Below, in pieces: positions 15,542-27,310 of a DNA stretch of 64,000 nt (positions within the stretch are counted from its first letter, which is position 1; each line of letters begins with the position of its first letter). The notes beneath the pieces were generated by a model, which was given only the letters and a program-made list of their open reading frames with translations, was not told the origin of the DNA and made no database searches. A program made the position numbers and the translations under genes. Source of the stretch: Cristatella mucedo (lineage: Eukaryota > Bryozoa > Phylactolaemata > Cristatellidae); assembly GCA_009760855.2 (NCBI GenBank), contig WPIO01000296.1:1-64000 (forward strand), written 5' to 3'.

Positions 15542-15692
15542 GTGCATGAAGTAATCAGGACAGTAAAAGCAAGATGTATAAATATATATTACATATATAT
15601 ATAGCGCACGATGTGTGCTATACTAATATAGAATATATATATATATATATAATTATACATATTGCTTACTGTCTGATTACTTCATGCAGCAC
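15542..15692. repeat. Inverted repeat with AT-rich core (foldback or MITE-like)
   Basis: The left arm 'gtgcatgaagtaatcaggac' and right arm 'tgattacttcatgcagcac' are near-perfect reverse complements over about 30 bases (15542-15572 and 15662-15692). The 90-base core is almost all A/T and contains a small palindrome, agcgcacgatgtgtgct. Confidence 0.7.
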
Positions 15693-15770
15693 AGTATATA
15701 TATATATATTATATATATACAGGTATATAACATATATATATATAATATATATATATATACATACACCCAT
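15573..15770. repeat. AT-rich dinucleotide tracts
   Basis: Several (TA)n runs within and to the right of the 15.5 kb inverted repeat. Confidence 0.85.
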
Positions 15771-18700
15771 ACAATTCATGCATAACGCAGGCTCAGAGAA
15801 ATCGATGTATGCTTGCAGACGTGTCTAATTTTTTACCATGCTCAAAGTACTTTTCGCTGATACATTTTGGGCCTAATGGAATTTACCAAGCAGGAAAATG
15901 CAGAACAACAACCAGGGAAAGATCACCAAGGGCGAGAAATTGTGAAAGGCAAACGTCAGCTCGATGAGAGTGCAGCGAAGTGCTGAGTTAAAGAACAGTT
16001 TGCTGACAGACCAAAAGTGTCTCTTGGAGCTGGTATTTACCCACGTGGCACTACTTGTGCTGATAATGGCCAGGAAGCTTGAACGCAAGTGCTCTTTAAG
16101 TGTTCAGGCAGACACACCCACAAAAACGCAAATACACGGAACTAAAGGCTCATTACCGGCAGTTAGAGCCATGCAGGCCTGTGGGTCAAGGTAAGCTCGC
16201 AATCTGTACATACATGCATCAGCTGGAAAAAATGTGTCACAGGGCAAACACCGGCCGGGGCTACAGTCTGAACTTTTCAATGGCCTCTTTACTAGCTGTT
16301 CAGTTGGTAATTGACACAGACAAAATCTCTCACCTGCAAAAAGGCAGATGACAGGACATGCAACTTACGAGATAGTGAAGTCAGCCAGCTTCGAGTAATG
16401 AGCTTTGGCGAGTGCATTAACTTGTAAAACATCGCATAATGTACTTGATCTAAAGGCACACTACACAATGCCTCGACACTGGGTAATCTTATTCCTCTCT
16501 TCGTATTATTTCCTTGTATCCTTATTTGTACAGTACCCTTCAGACCACACAATCTCTTTATAGGCTGGATGACATGTCGCTGGCAGACAGGAAGCATAGA
16601 TCGATGGTGATAGTATCAACTATGGTAACTACAAATATCAGGCAATAAAGCGCGGTGAGCTGTTCCACTGAAAGATAGGCCTGTTGTGGTGCCTGCGATC
16701 AGGCGAGGCAAACGCTAGGAAAACGTAGAACTACTCTAGCTCACCATCAGTCTCTCGATTGACCACTGCAGTCAGTTAGTAGTTTGGGATAGAAGACTGA
16801 GACCAGGAGTGAGGTTTACCGACCATAACTGCAAAAACCAGAAGACCTCAAGGCGCCTTCACATTCCACGAACGTACACTATCTATAAACCAGTGAACGC
16901 ATCAGGACAAACAACTTGGAGCGCCCTCAATGCGCAAGGAATCTCTCGGTACTGCATTTCGCCCAACCTAACATTTATCTCACAACGAAGCACGCAATGA
17001 AAAAGTCATCCGTGTGAGCTGAAATCCGCAACCCTGAAATTACCCTACAAAACAAGAGGTATTGCTTAAATTGTTTAAATAATACTAGATGCTATATTAC
17101 TAGCGCACTCGCTATCTGTTACATACTAATGTTGATATGCTTCTCAGGCAACTGTTTGGCTCACTCACTAGGTCATTACGAAATTCATGAAGTAGGAATC
17201 CTTAAGAAGGAAACGGTGGGATGACTTGGTGGGGTAGTGGCAATGCCGGGGCAGATTGGCTTCAATAGGATGTTGGTATACTATTCTATCAGAAAATAAT
17301 CCATCGGGGATAGCAGACAGGAGTGCGGTCAGGCTTGGGTTAATTCGCACTTGCCCTGGAGTCACTGCAAGTTCAATCCGCGAGTTTCTTGTAGGGGGTC
17401 AGGTCTCACACATCGAGAGGCGTCACCTGTGAAGTCCCATCATACGGTTCCTCCTCATCCTCGCTTAGTGATCTCCATTTAGTTACAACTAGGCTTGCTG
17501 TGTAACGGGAGGGTAAGGCCATGGGAATACGATATACTTTAGTGCTGACGCGGGTTATCAGCAGTACTTCTGTGCAATGCATAACCGTCGAACATACATC
17601 GCGCAGAGCAAATGATACCTCCGAATTCGTGCACTTGCCGAGCTTCGATTCGTTGGGTGTTCAGGAAGATTTTCTTCAATAACTAAAGACAGCGCAGTTA
17701 GAACCGATACTGCATGCCAATATAGAGAAAAACAGCCTAAGCTTGTGTGTTGCGTGTGAAACGGCTTTTCTAATAGGGTGATGCTGTTGCTTCGCCATAA
17801 CCTAACGACAGCACCGACTTTATGCTCGTTTACACGACCAGCTTGCCTTAATTTTAAAAAAGGACATCGATTGTATAGAGACTGATTCTTACCCGCTAGC
17901 CAAGTAGACGCTCTGGATCCACAATATATAAGTAAAGGAGCAAGCTGTCTTGTGTGAATGGTGTGCAATGTTAGAAAGATGTAATGCTCCTTAGTTTGTC
18001 TCGGGTTGGATATTGTTATTTATTTTGGCGGGGATACCGTAAATAAAATGGAACCAGGTACTCAAGGATGGCATAGGAATATTAATTAGTGAGGCAAGGG
18101 TTAAGGTGTTTGGTAAAAGTCCGAGAATTTGACCACGTAGTCTCCCTTTGCCTAAAAGAGAAAGGAAGTGTGCTGCCGGTTTGATTCAATTAAAGGAGTA
18201 TGAAGCAAAGGTCTGTAGTACTGAGCACATTAGGGCGGGGGCAACGGTGGCTTCTCTAAGACTATACAATGAATGCTTGCACCATTCAGCATCATCGTGT
18301 CCTCAGGTCATACTATGGACGATAAAATTAGCTGTTCATATCTCTCTGCTTCAAGACCGTTGACGATAGAAGCTTTCGGCTCTGTCAAGGTTCTAGGACT
18401 GTGGAATTCGCTTCTATGATTTCTCTATACAACGACAACTATTCTCCTGCTGCCGACTATGCTCATCCTTTCCAGCGGCCCTGGGGTGCTACTCCGATGC
18501 CCACTCACTACCTCAAAAAAAAAACCGGCTCCCGACTCTGCTATGCTTTGCCCACTTCTCTTTTAATGGGTGAGATTTAAGTCTGGTGGGCTACCGAATG
18601 CATACCGAGAGAAGCTTAGGCTGTAAGTGTGCTATACAACGAAACTCTCCAGAGTGACACCCATGTAGTCTTTGTGGAGTTACAGATGGAGATACAATCC

Positions 18701-19138
18701 ATTAAATTATGGTATGATAAGAGCTCAGCATGGAGCAGAGAGAAAACTCAGATGATTTTCAGACGAAACACCATCATCAGGAAGCCATCATAGAGTCATT
18801 CCTCCATTGTATGGGCGAAATTAGGCTTCACCAGTGCTTATTAATTATGGCTTTAATAATAAGGAATTCGTTCAACATCAGGCGCATCGCAGTGCGAGGG
18901 CAGACCATCGTGGCTCAGCGCTGCACGACGCTGGGTAAAATCCGCAGGCCTTCGCCCTATGCGGATGAGGACAAGGAGGAGGACCCGAATAGACAACGTA
19001 GAGACTCGACCAGGTTTCCGTCCTGGCTGAGTAATGCACCAATCAGATGCTCGACACGTGCAGGAACTGCAGATTGTCACACGAAGAGCAGTAAAGCAGA
19101 TCATTTCGCATGATGAGCTATAAGCAAACATACCAATC

Positions 19139-19432
19139 TGCTTGTCGGATTATCTAACTGCATACCCTACCTCGATACAAACCTCAAATCCTTTGGAGAC
19201 CCTGCATAAACGTTCGTATGCTCCACCAAAGCCTGGAACTCACTCCCGACGTCTGTCACGCCCTCCCTTGAACTTGAATCCCATTTAAAAAGAAACTTAT
19301 AAAAATGCACCTAACAAAGAGAGTGCGTAGTGGGTCCCTGTGAGATTTGTCCTTTAGAGGGGCTTATCGCATGCTGAACTCTGTGCCTGTCACCCCTAAT
19401 ACTGTTATTCAGTGTTGTTATCAACATTCTGG
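19139..19432 (+). mobile_element. LINE family A 3' part, interrupted by a SINE
   Basis: The degraded RT C-terminus ('aaatcctttggagaccctgc', 'cctggaactcactcccgac') and the 3' UTR ('gtcacccctaatactgttat') run up to the SINE at 19433. The rest of the same 3' UTR resumes after it. Confidence 0.75.
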
Positions 19433-19580
19433 TTTGGGTCTAGCGGTTGAAGGTGCTCGCCCCCCGACCAAGGTCTGACCGAGGCGTGGGCTCGAGCCCC
19501 GAGGCTATGTGTTGAAGCGAAGTTCTCTGAACCTAGGAGATTAAGTTCTCTTGGGGCAATCTAATAAAATGAATTATTTT
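19433..19580 (+). mobile_element. tRNA-derived SINE, inserted in a LINE
   Basis: The head has an A-box-like stretch (tctagcggttgaaggtgc) and a B-box-like gggctcgagcccc. The 3' end is the LINE-like tail ('gagattaagttctcttggg') with a short duplication before it, then AATGAATTAT. Confidence 0.75.
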
Positions 19581-19710
19581 AATTATAAATGATACCACAG
19601 CATTACTAACAGCGCGTTTCCGTTGCACAAAAAGAAAGCGCCTAGGTCAAACAAAGATTAAATTTTATCTGAGAGGCACTATTATCAAGTGATTATTTAT
19701 TATTATCACT
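19581..19710 (+). mobile_element. LINE family A tail, continuation after the SINE
   Basis: It resumes with 'gataccacagcattacta', equivalent to the 'gataccactcaccattc' of intact copies, then a mutated hairpin tail and TTATTTATTATTATC. Confidence 0.65.
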
Positions 19711-19714
19711 ATAT

Positions 19715-22535
19715 GTTCATTTATTGAAACAATCAAAAAGATATAAATGCTCATGCACTGGTCACTGACAGCTAGTATTTGAGCACATTCGAGAACTACT
19801 GCTGTCTCAAAAGCCCAACACTGCCGGAAATAGCAAGAGGAAGAGCTGCACACCTATAAAGTCACTCATGTATTCATCAATGCGCAGTCCAGCTGCGCGC
19901 TCTCCCAAGTCACTAAGACACCAAACACTAGGCGGGGCCTAAGCAAAGAGATTCACTGTCTTTGCAATATCTCTTATAAACCGATCTGAGCCTAACCGAT
20001 TCTAAATGTACACTTGGACCCAGCAAGCATAGTGTGCTGGAATCACGAAGCAGCAGCAAAATCCAGTTACTAACCCATACATGCATAGCCCAAAAATAAA
20101 GCCATAGACAAACACTCCTTTCATAATAATGATAATAATATTAATAATGCACTTGATAAAGCGCCCTCAGAGAAGCTCATCTCTTTCCTAGGCACTTGCC
20201 CACAAAGCACCCACAACCTGTCTAGCCCGTAAATACACACATGTGACACACTATTAAGCTCTCAACTTGAGGAGCAGCCAATCAATTGGTCTTGCATCTA
20301 AAAACCGGCAACTACTACAAATAATAAACACCCTAGATAAAGTGAGCTCAGAGAACTGTCGTTTTTTTTTCTAGGAGGCTTGGCACGTTACACTAATACA
20401 CAGTCAAAAGCTTCCCACGAACATCATCAATACTGCTGGGAAGCCGTGTGGCTAACATATTTTTTTTTACTAAGGACAGAAAATGAAAATACCTGATATA
20501 CCAACCAGCGGTAGTAGCAGTCGTTTATCAGGACCGAGAAGCCGACCAAGAGGAAGAACCAACTAGCTTTAAAAAAAGCTTCTTCCATAAGCAAGCCTGC
20601 TCCGAGTGCTTGACTGTAACTACAAATTTTATTATGCTTCCTGCTATGGAGTCATGTACCATCACGCCGGATGGACCAGAAGATATCCCGATCACATCCA
20701 TGAAAAAACCACAATTCCCATCAGAAAACCGTATGGAGATACAGTTAACATAACATAGGCAAGCGGCGGTAGTGAAATCGATGACGGAAGTGAAAGGCAC
20801 AATTAGTTTCTGTGTTAAAAACGCTGTTAAAATGTTGGGTAGGGTAAATACTGGATGATTCAGAAAAACAACGAGAGGAAGGCCGGGTTTGAAATTTTAT
20901 GCAAGAAGGATCACTATGAAATATACTACCAAACAGGCTAGGGTGACACATAATAACTACATGCAGTTAAGATACACACACGATGCGCAAGTGGCATTTC
21001 ATTAAAAGGCACGTAGCACCGGCTCTGCTATCAGAGAGGTGTCTGACCGGTTGGAGAAATTGGATCCGTTTTCTATTGCAAGAACTTGGGCCCCAACCAT
21101 TTAATTGTCACCGAATGGTCACCACCACATACAGAAAGAGGCTACACGTGGCACGGTGATGAGCAACAACCGGACACGGTCTATCGGCGGCCGTCGGTTT
21201 GCTGCCACGTAAGCTAACTGCAGTTGTGCTTTGCCCCAAAGTTTGCAATTATATGCACTTGCTGGTTCGGAGGAGGTAACGGGGGTGGGGGTACATGAAT
21301 GCCAATCTGTAGTTATGAGCAATCTGAATGTGCACATTTATAAGCGCTCCTAATTGTGATAGGACATGCATTGGGAACTGCGCCAGACTATGTGCCCTCA
21401 TTACGTTCTAAATTGGTTATCATCCTAATTACGAGTCAGAGAAAATAAACCATAGCCAGGGGCCTCGATGAGTATTTGAGTAGAGGGGGCAGACCGTTAC
21501 CCTCAAACCCCACTAAAATAGGGAACCCTTTTGAGCGAGTTTTCAGGCGGGATGGATGAATGAACAAAAGAAGAGCAAATACTCAAAGCTCGTGAGCCCC
21601 ACCTAACATTCCGGTTAAACAAGCAATAATGAAGTCAGATTATTGATGTAAGGAGCCGGCAAGATATCGGCATGTCGAGAAAATTACAGAGCCATCACCG
21701 GCCCACAATAATATTGTATCGAATGGCTTCAGTTCTCTTGCTGGATGAGGTGTGACAAACCGCCCCTGATATGGATTTTGATTGAATTTCTATTAGGGAG
21801 TTGTTACAAAAGTTATAACTGACAGGATTATTCTATTCGTAGTAGTAGTGTGGATGTCATACTGTATATACCTTTATACAAGTTGGCAATACGTGCCAGC
21901 AGTGACCACGTGCGTGCTCGCAAGATGTTAGACTTTAAAGGGATTGGTGATTAGGCGTGTTAATCATGAGGTTAGGATGTTGGTGTAGTGTGCAATGTGG
22001 TGAGAGATAAGTATTGTCTACAGGTCGATATGAGTCACCACTAACTGTATTGACACCTAGAAGCGAATGCAGCGCTCGCCACTGGGTCACATGGCCGCGA
22101 TTTTCAGAAAATGAAAGGTCGCCAGAAGATGCTCCGTATAGACGGGCATAAGCTTCAAACTCACTTGACCATTGTAATACTGATTGCATACACAGCAGCA
22201 GCCTATGGTAGGATACTTCTGTATCGCAAAGCGCACATTTATGCTTATTACCAATACAACTCTCTGAATATATACTAGGCTGAAAGCTAATGAAATCAGT
22301 GTAGAGAGGGCATGCACGACGGAGCGATCAATGAATAAACTGTCGATTCGCCGGGTAAAAATTAGCTGTATACTATGGCACGTATCTTTCAAGGAGTACG
22401 CATTGGGTGCTAAGAGTAGCTGACCTTCCATTCCTTGGCAGGCTGTGCGTTTTGGCTGAGACCTCTGAGATAAATTTTTCACCATACGCAGCCGACAACA
22501 AAAGATGAATCAAAAGCTGAAAAAACTGCAAACGT
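19715..22535. other. No gene seen apart from the LINE tail at 20.1 kb
   Basis: Several frames of 70-130 codons on the minus strand overlap one another and carry no motif. Confidence 0.55.
20120..20215 (-). mobile_element. LINE family A 3' tail
   Basis: An AATAATAATGATAATAATA end, then 'cttgataaagcgccctcag' (antisense hairpin tail), cut off after the tail. Confidence 0.65.
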
Positions 22536-24723
22536 CTTTCATAACCATTAAGAGGGGGGGGAATCTGTGTTGCAAAAGAATAGATAATTTGCTTTACTTT
22601 TTGAAAAGAATTGTGGGGGGGAACACGGGCCAGGTCGACGTTCTTCTTCCATAAGGGCCCCAGCCTTCAAACAAAGCCCTAAGTACTGAGACCACCGCTG
22701 TCCCCCGCAAGAAGGTAGTACATCCTAATTCTAAACATCGATATCAGCTAACATTTGTAATTGTCCGAATAACAGGAAGGGTCGACCCACGTCTGAGGGT
22801 GGGTCACTTGGAAATATGCAATCCCGGATTTTGGGGCCCTACGGTACGGTGGAACAGTTGGCATTCAGAAAGGAACACTTAAATAATGGCTGTTACGTTA
22901 CAGCATGCGTGGACCCACACAATGTTACACAACATTAAAGCAGGAAAGATTATGGTCTGCAGTGAAGTGTGGCAGGGGAATGTGATGATTGTGAGCAGGG
23001 ACACACCACTGGGTTTATGCTTGTAGGCGCGTAGGCATTTCGGGGGCAACGTTTAATGCTCACACAAAAATTAGCACATGAAAGAGCTTTCAATAGTTAA
23101 AGAACAAATGTTTTTGTCTTTGAGGAGCAGCCTACAAATTTGAAAAAAAAACCATTGAAATGGTCTAAAATAGACGAGGAGGATGGAGGGGGGGGTTCAA
23201 ACACCTTTTTTTCTGGGGGGCGGTTTTACCAGCCACAGGGTGAGTGATTGGGGGCGATAAATTAAGAACTGTTTTGGGCATTATAAACGTTTCCTTAGGG
23301 GGACCCACTAACATCCTGCTTTTGGGGGGCAGTTGCTCCCAAAAAAAGCCGGATGTGAAACATTCCCATTGTCAAGGGGGGGCTGGGGGGGACAAGGGAG
23401 GTACCGGGGGCCAATACCCACCCATTAATTCACACCCCTGGCTTCAAATTGCAAAACCTTAAGGGTCCGGTAGGGAGGTAAAGGTTCAAGGGGCCAATGG
23501 GACAAAAAAATCCTTACATAAGGAGCATACACCATTGGCAGGGGGGGACGGAAGCCACTTTCTCGGGTTTGGGGGGGGTGGACAATGGCACAAAAGTATT
23601 GCTGGTCTACTGGTTTTTCATTATTCCATGTTCCCTTAGTTCGGGGGAAAACAAAGGGAGGATCATTAGGATTACTTCCAAACATTGGGCCTTAAAGAGC
23701 CTGCGGGCAAAGATATCAAAGTGGGGCAAAGGGGGGGCCGTATGGGCTGTTTGGCATTTTTTTGTTCTAGCCACCATTTAGACAAAAAACAAAAGCTAAA
23801 TACCCAAAAACAAACGACACGGCCACCCCCAAAAAAAATACATCGAAAGGGACCATACCGAAGATGAAGGAAAAGAAAATTAAAAGCTTAAAAGCTATGG
23901 GGGGGTGACTATAACAACCACAAAATAGGTATGTCTTGCGAGGACGTCGAGGGAACCAAAAAAAAAACAACGATATAATGACATGCAAGCAAATATAAAA
24001 ATACATTTTGAAATTCATTCGAAAACAAATCCACTCGGGCCTTACACTTAAACGGCAATACGCTTACAAAATAACTGCAATCGATAATATAATGCTAATG
24101 AGCCTTCCATTTCCACGATAAACCAAGGCCCACAACTGCGGTTTTGACCCCATATTATACCTAAATTGACTTTTACGAGTTCACCCACCAACCGAATGTC
24201 ATGGCAATATATCCTTTTCAAAGGGCAAATCGCCTCATAGTGAGGCGAAGGGAGCATTTTTTTTAGGGCATGGCGAAAGGAGAAACGCCATGTGCAAGCA
24301 GATATAAGTTACAAACGGCTAAAAACACAAAGCTCTTTACTCTGTAATTAAGTGTAATCAAAACCCGCAACAAGTCCAGAGGATCTATAGTGTGCAAATG
24401 GGGCAGTAAGTAGTATTCGTAGTGTTTCGGTGTATCTCTGCTAATCAGCGGGAACCCAGTCTGAAAATTGTGTTGCTAAAAAAAGGAGGCGGGCGGTTCT
24501 GCCGGGGGGCAAATCGGGCTGGGTCAGTTGTCCATCCTGAGCTTTAATCCATTAATCGTGCAAAAGAAAGATCAGTGGCAAAATGCGTTGCTGTTCAGGG
24601 GAGGGGAGTGTGGGCTTAGATGCTGTTAATCAAAATGGGTCTCAAGAGGAGAGGACTGGCCATGGGCTTCCCTGCCGAAACTCAATATCAATAACCGAAC
24701 AATGCCCAACCAGGATGGCCTAA

Positions 24724-24835
24724 GATAATAATTAGTAATAGCTTAATTAATAATAATAACGTTTTTTTTTCAAGGGGCATCCTCGGATAAAAATCCATTC
24801 TCTTTCTAGGGCACCTTACAGTTTGCTGAGGTGGG
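24724..24835 (-). mobile_element. LINE family A tail, scarred by extra bases
   Basis: AATAATAATAAC and 'ttctctttctagggcacctt' align with the antisense tail, but with inserted bases and homopolymer stretches. It lies in the anomalous block. Confidence 0.45.
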
Positions 24836-25589
24836 GGCAACGGTAGAACAGTATGTTAAGTGTCGACCTCGTACACAACCCACCGAACGCTTTGAGTAAA
24901 ATCTTGGTCTGGGCTAGCAAGAAGTAAGGAGCTCAAACTCCTAGTGATACTAAGCTGCTATCGGCCACTGAATCAAGAGACACAATCCTTTTCAGAGTAA
25001 AACGAGTGTTTCTTCTTTTTGAGAAAGTTTCAAGGAGCGCGCCCTAAGAGTCGACAGAATGCTGCCCTTGAAGGTAACAAAAATGGACCAAGCTCACCCA
25101 AGAAAACTTGGAAAAAAAGTGGCAAAAGCTAGCCATCCAGCAATTGGCTACCAAAGAGATTCACACGGAAAAAAGCTGCTCCTAAATATAGGGCCTTGGA
25201 ATGCAAAACAGGAGTCCTTCTTCCCACTAGGAGCCAAGCAGCCTCCAGAATGGACAGCCGATCTGTCGGAATTTATGGGACCTAGAGTGGGGGGCCGATT
25301 TACAGCATGGCAAAAAGTGGAGGAAACCAAACTCCTATTATCGGAGGCATGGGCACTGACGGGAAACAATGACTTAGTCTGAGGGGGGGGGGGCCCAAAG
25401 AGAGCCGGTCCAGGGATAAATTGTGCATCTAGTGCACCCAAAGGCAAACCTTGCGAACAAAACAAACACGTTGAACGTGGCCATGCGCTGAGCACGCCCA
25501 CCATCAAAGGGCTTGCTGGTAACTAATTGAAATATTTGGCTGGTTTTGGCAGCCCTATTTTGTACAGCGGGCAAGAAGAACCTTTTACG

Positions 25590-25705
25590 GCTACTCCCAC
25601 ACCCACAGCTTCACAAGCTGCCATAAAGGATTCCCGATCGCCCACCAACCCCCCAACAGGATTCAAGCCCACGACCTTCAGGCAGAAAGAAGCGAGGTCG
25701 TGAAA
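25590..25705 (-). mobile_element. Second tRNA-derived SINE family, copy 3 (scarred)
   Basis: Minus strand: 'ctttcacgacctcgcttct', 'aaggtcgtgggcttgaatcc', then a G-run where other copies have single bases. It is in the anomalous block. Confidence 0.35.
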
Positions 25706-27174
25706 GCAACCCTTTACCTTGAGGTTGCCTTTTCATTTGCTCATGCGATGATACAGACCAGGGGGTAAGGCACACAAAAGCAGCGATTAATTTCCACCAG
25801 GAAAGGTTTATACGGGCTTTGGGCCAGAGAAACTGTGTAAAAGAAACCCCTCGTTTTTTCGGTGACGGATTATGCTGTTGTGTAATTTGGACAGGGAAAG
25901 ACTCTCTATGGGGCTGTATGCCTCTAGGAAAATCCCGCATTGCAGGGGGGCAATTTCAACAGATTTAGTGGGTTCATGGGGGGCCGACATCAAGGGCGGG
26001 CGCACAGATATTGGCCCCTGACTTTCACTCGAGATCAGCAACCTCCAGTGGTTCTGTCGAAATTGAAATAAATTATTGATGGCATGGCTAGAATGAGTTT
26101 CAGGACTTGCGGAATCTAGCCCCAGCCCTAAAAAAATCGAGGATTATGCCATTGGCTGCAAACAAATGAGTTAGGGAGAATTTTTCCCCACTACCATTTA
26201 GGGACCCGGTGGAGCTGGGACGATTGACCTACATACAACGAACAAACAGAAAGTGACCCAACGATACCCGGGGGGACTGGGAGAGAGTAGGAAGCTGCTG
26301 CGGACGACTCACAAGAAATGGGGGTTGATTGGTTGACAAGACAAGTTTACCTTTTTAAATTTGGACATTTCCCAGACCCTTTAGGTTTTGGGAAAAGCAT
26401 TTGCAATGTCATTCTGGGTCGTCGTAGAAGGCAACCAGAAGGCCAAAGTGTTCCACCGTCGGGGGACCGTTGCACTCAGTGAAACAGGACTTCCGGGTAA
26501 GCGGGGTACATCTTTGCAGGTAGTCAAAACACGGGCACATGAAGATGTTGCCTGTTGGCGGGCCGGACCTCCACGGGGCAACTGCAATAACCCCAAATGG
26601 AGAGCCATTTTCGATTTTAAAACAGGGGGCAGGGGGGGGGGGGGGGGACAGGGTGTACTGTTTGGCAAAAAACTCCCCCCAGGGTAAAACGGGGACCGGC
26701 GGAGCAATAATCACAACTGGGGCGCTGGCTGCACTGTGTTTGCCCCGGCTGTATTAGCTGCGACTGCGACTGCTTCTATATCAGTAAACACCGAAAAAAA
26801 GTTACTTGTACTGGGGTGGGAACATTGAAATGGTGGTTCATGGTCCAGGGGTTATTATATAAATAATTCATTTTGTAGAATATAAGTTTCAGAAAAAAGC
26901 TTACAAATGAGTTGGTTTTTGGGGGAGCTTTCGCAAGGGGGGGGACAAATTCCCTAGGGTTCTTATGCGTCGGGTGTTTAGGCATATAGTGGCCCGTCCC
27001 TGTTTGAGTTAGTTCCTTCATGTTGGCCTACAATGCATGGCTGGTACCACCCATTGCCATATGCTGTCAATTAAAAAACATTACTATGCATGCTGAGCTA
27101 TTTTGTGGCCATGGGTCCACCACTTTAACCAATGTTGACGCTAATTATTTGACTTAGCCGCCCCAAAGATATTA

Positions 27175-27310
27175 CCCATCCGCCCATTTCAATACGTTTT
27201 TTCCCTTTGCAAGCAAATGTAAAAGCGGAACCTAGAAAACAGGGATTGAGTTTATCTGAGTGCCCCGCTTTATTATCAAGCTGTATCATAGTTAATTAAT
27301 ATTATTAGCA
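27175..27310 (+). mobile_element. LINE family A tail, scarred by extra bases
   Basis: 'ccctttgcaagcaaatgtaa' followed by a tail with about eight extra bases relative to other copies, then AATTAATATTATTAG. The differences are mostly insertions, unlike the substitutions seen in copies outside the block. Confidence 0.6.

Larger units (their letters stand above)
14580..19135. other. No gene seen apart from the 15.5 kb inverted repeat
   Basis: Frames at 17558-17968 (minus, 136 codons) and 18730-19113 (plus, 127 codons) have mixed composition and no domain; they are most likely chance. Confidence 0.55.

Noticed and set aside
17558-17968. 136-codon minus-strand frame
   Set aside because: Mixed composition without motif; no acceptor or donor at its edges.
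25059-25507. Overlapping frames of 107 and 119 codons on opposite strands
   Set aside because: They lie in the block of probable read errors; no domain and no splice context.
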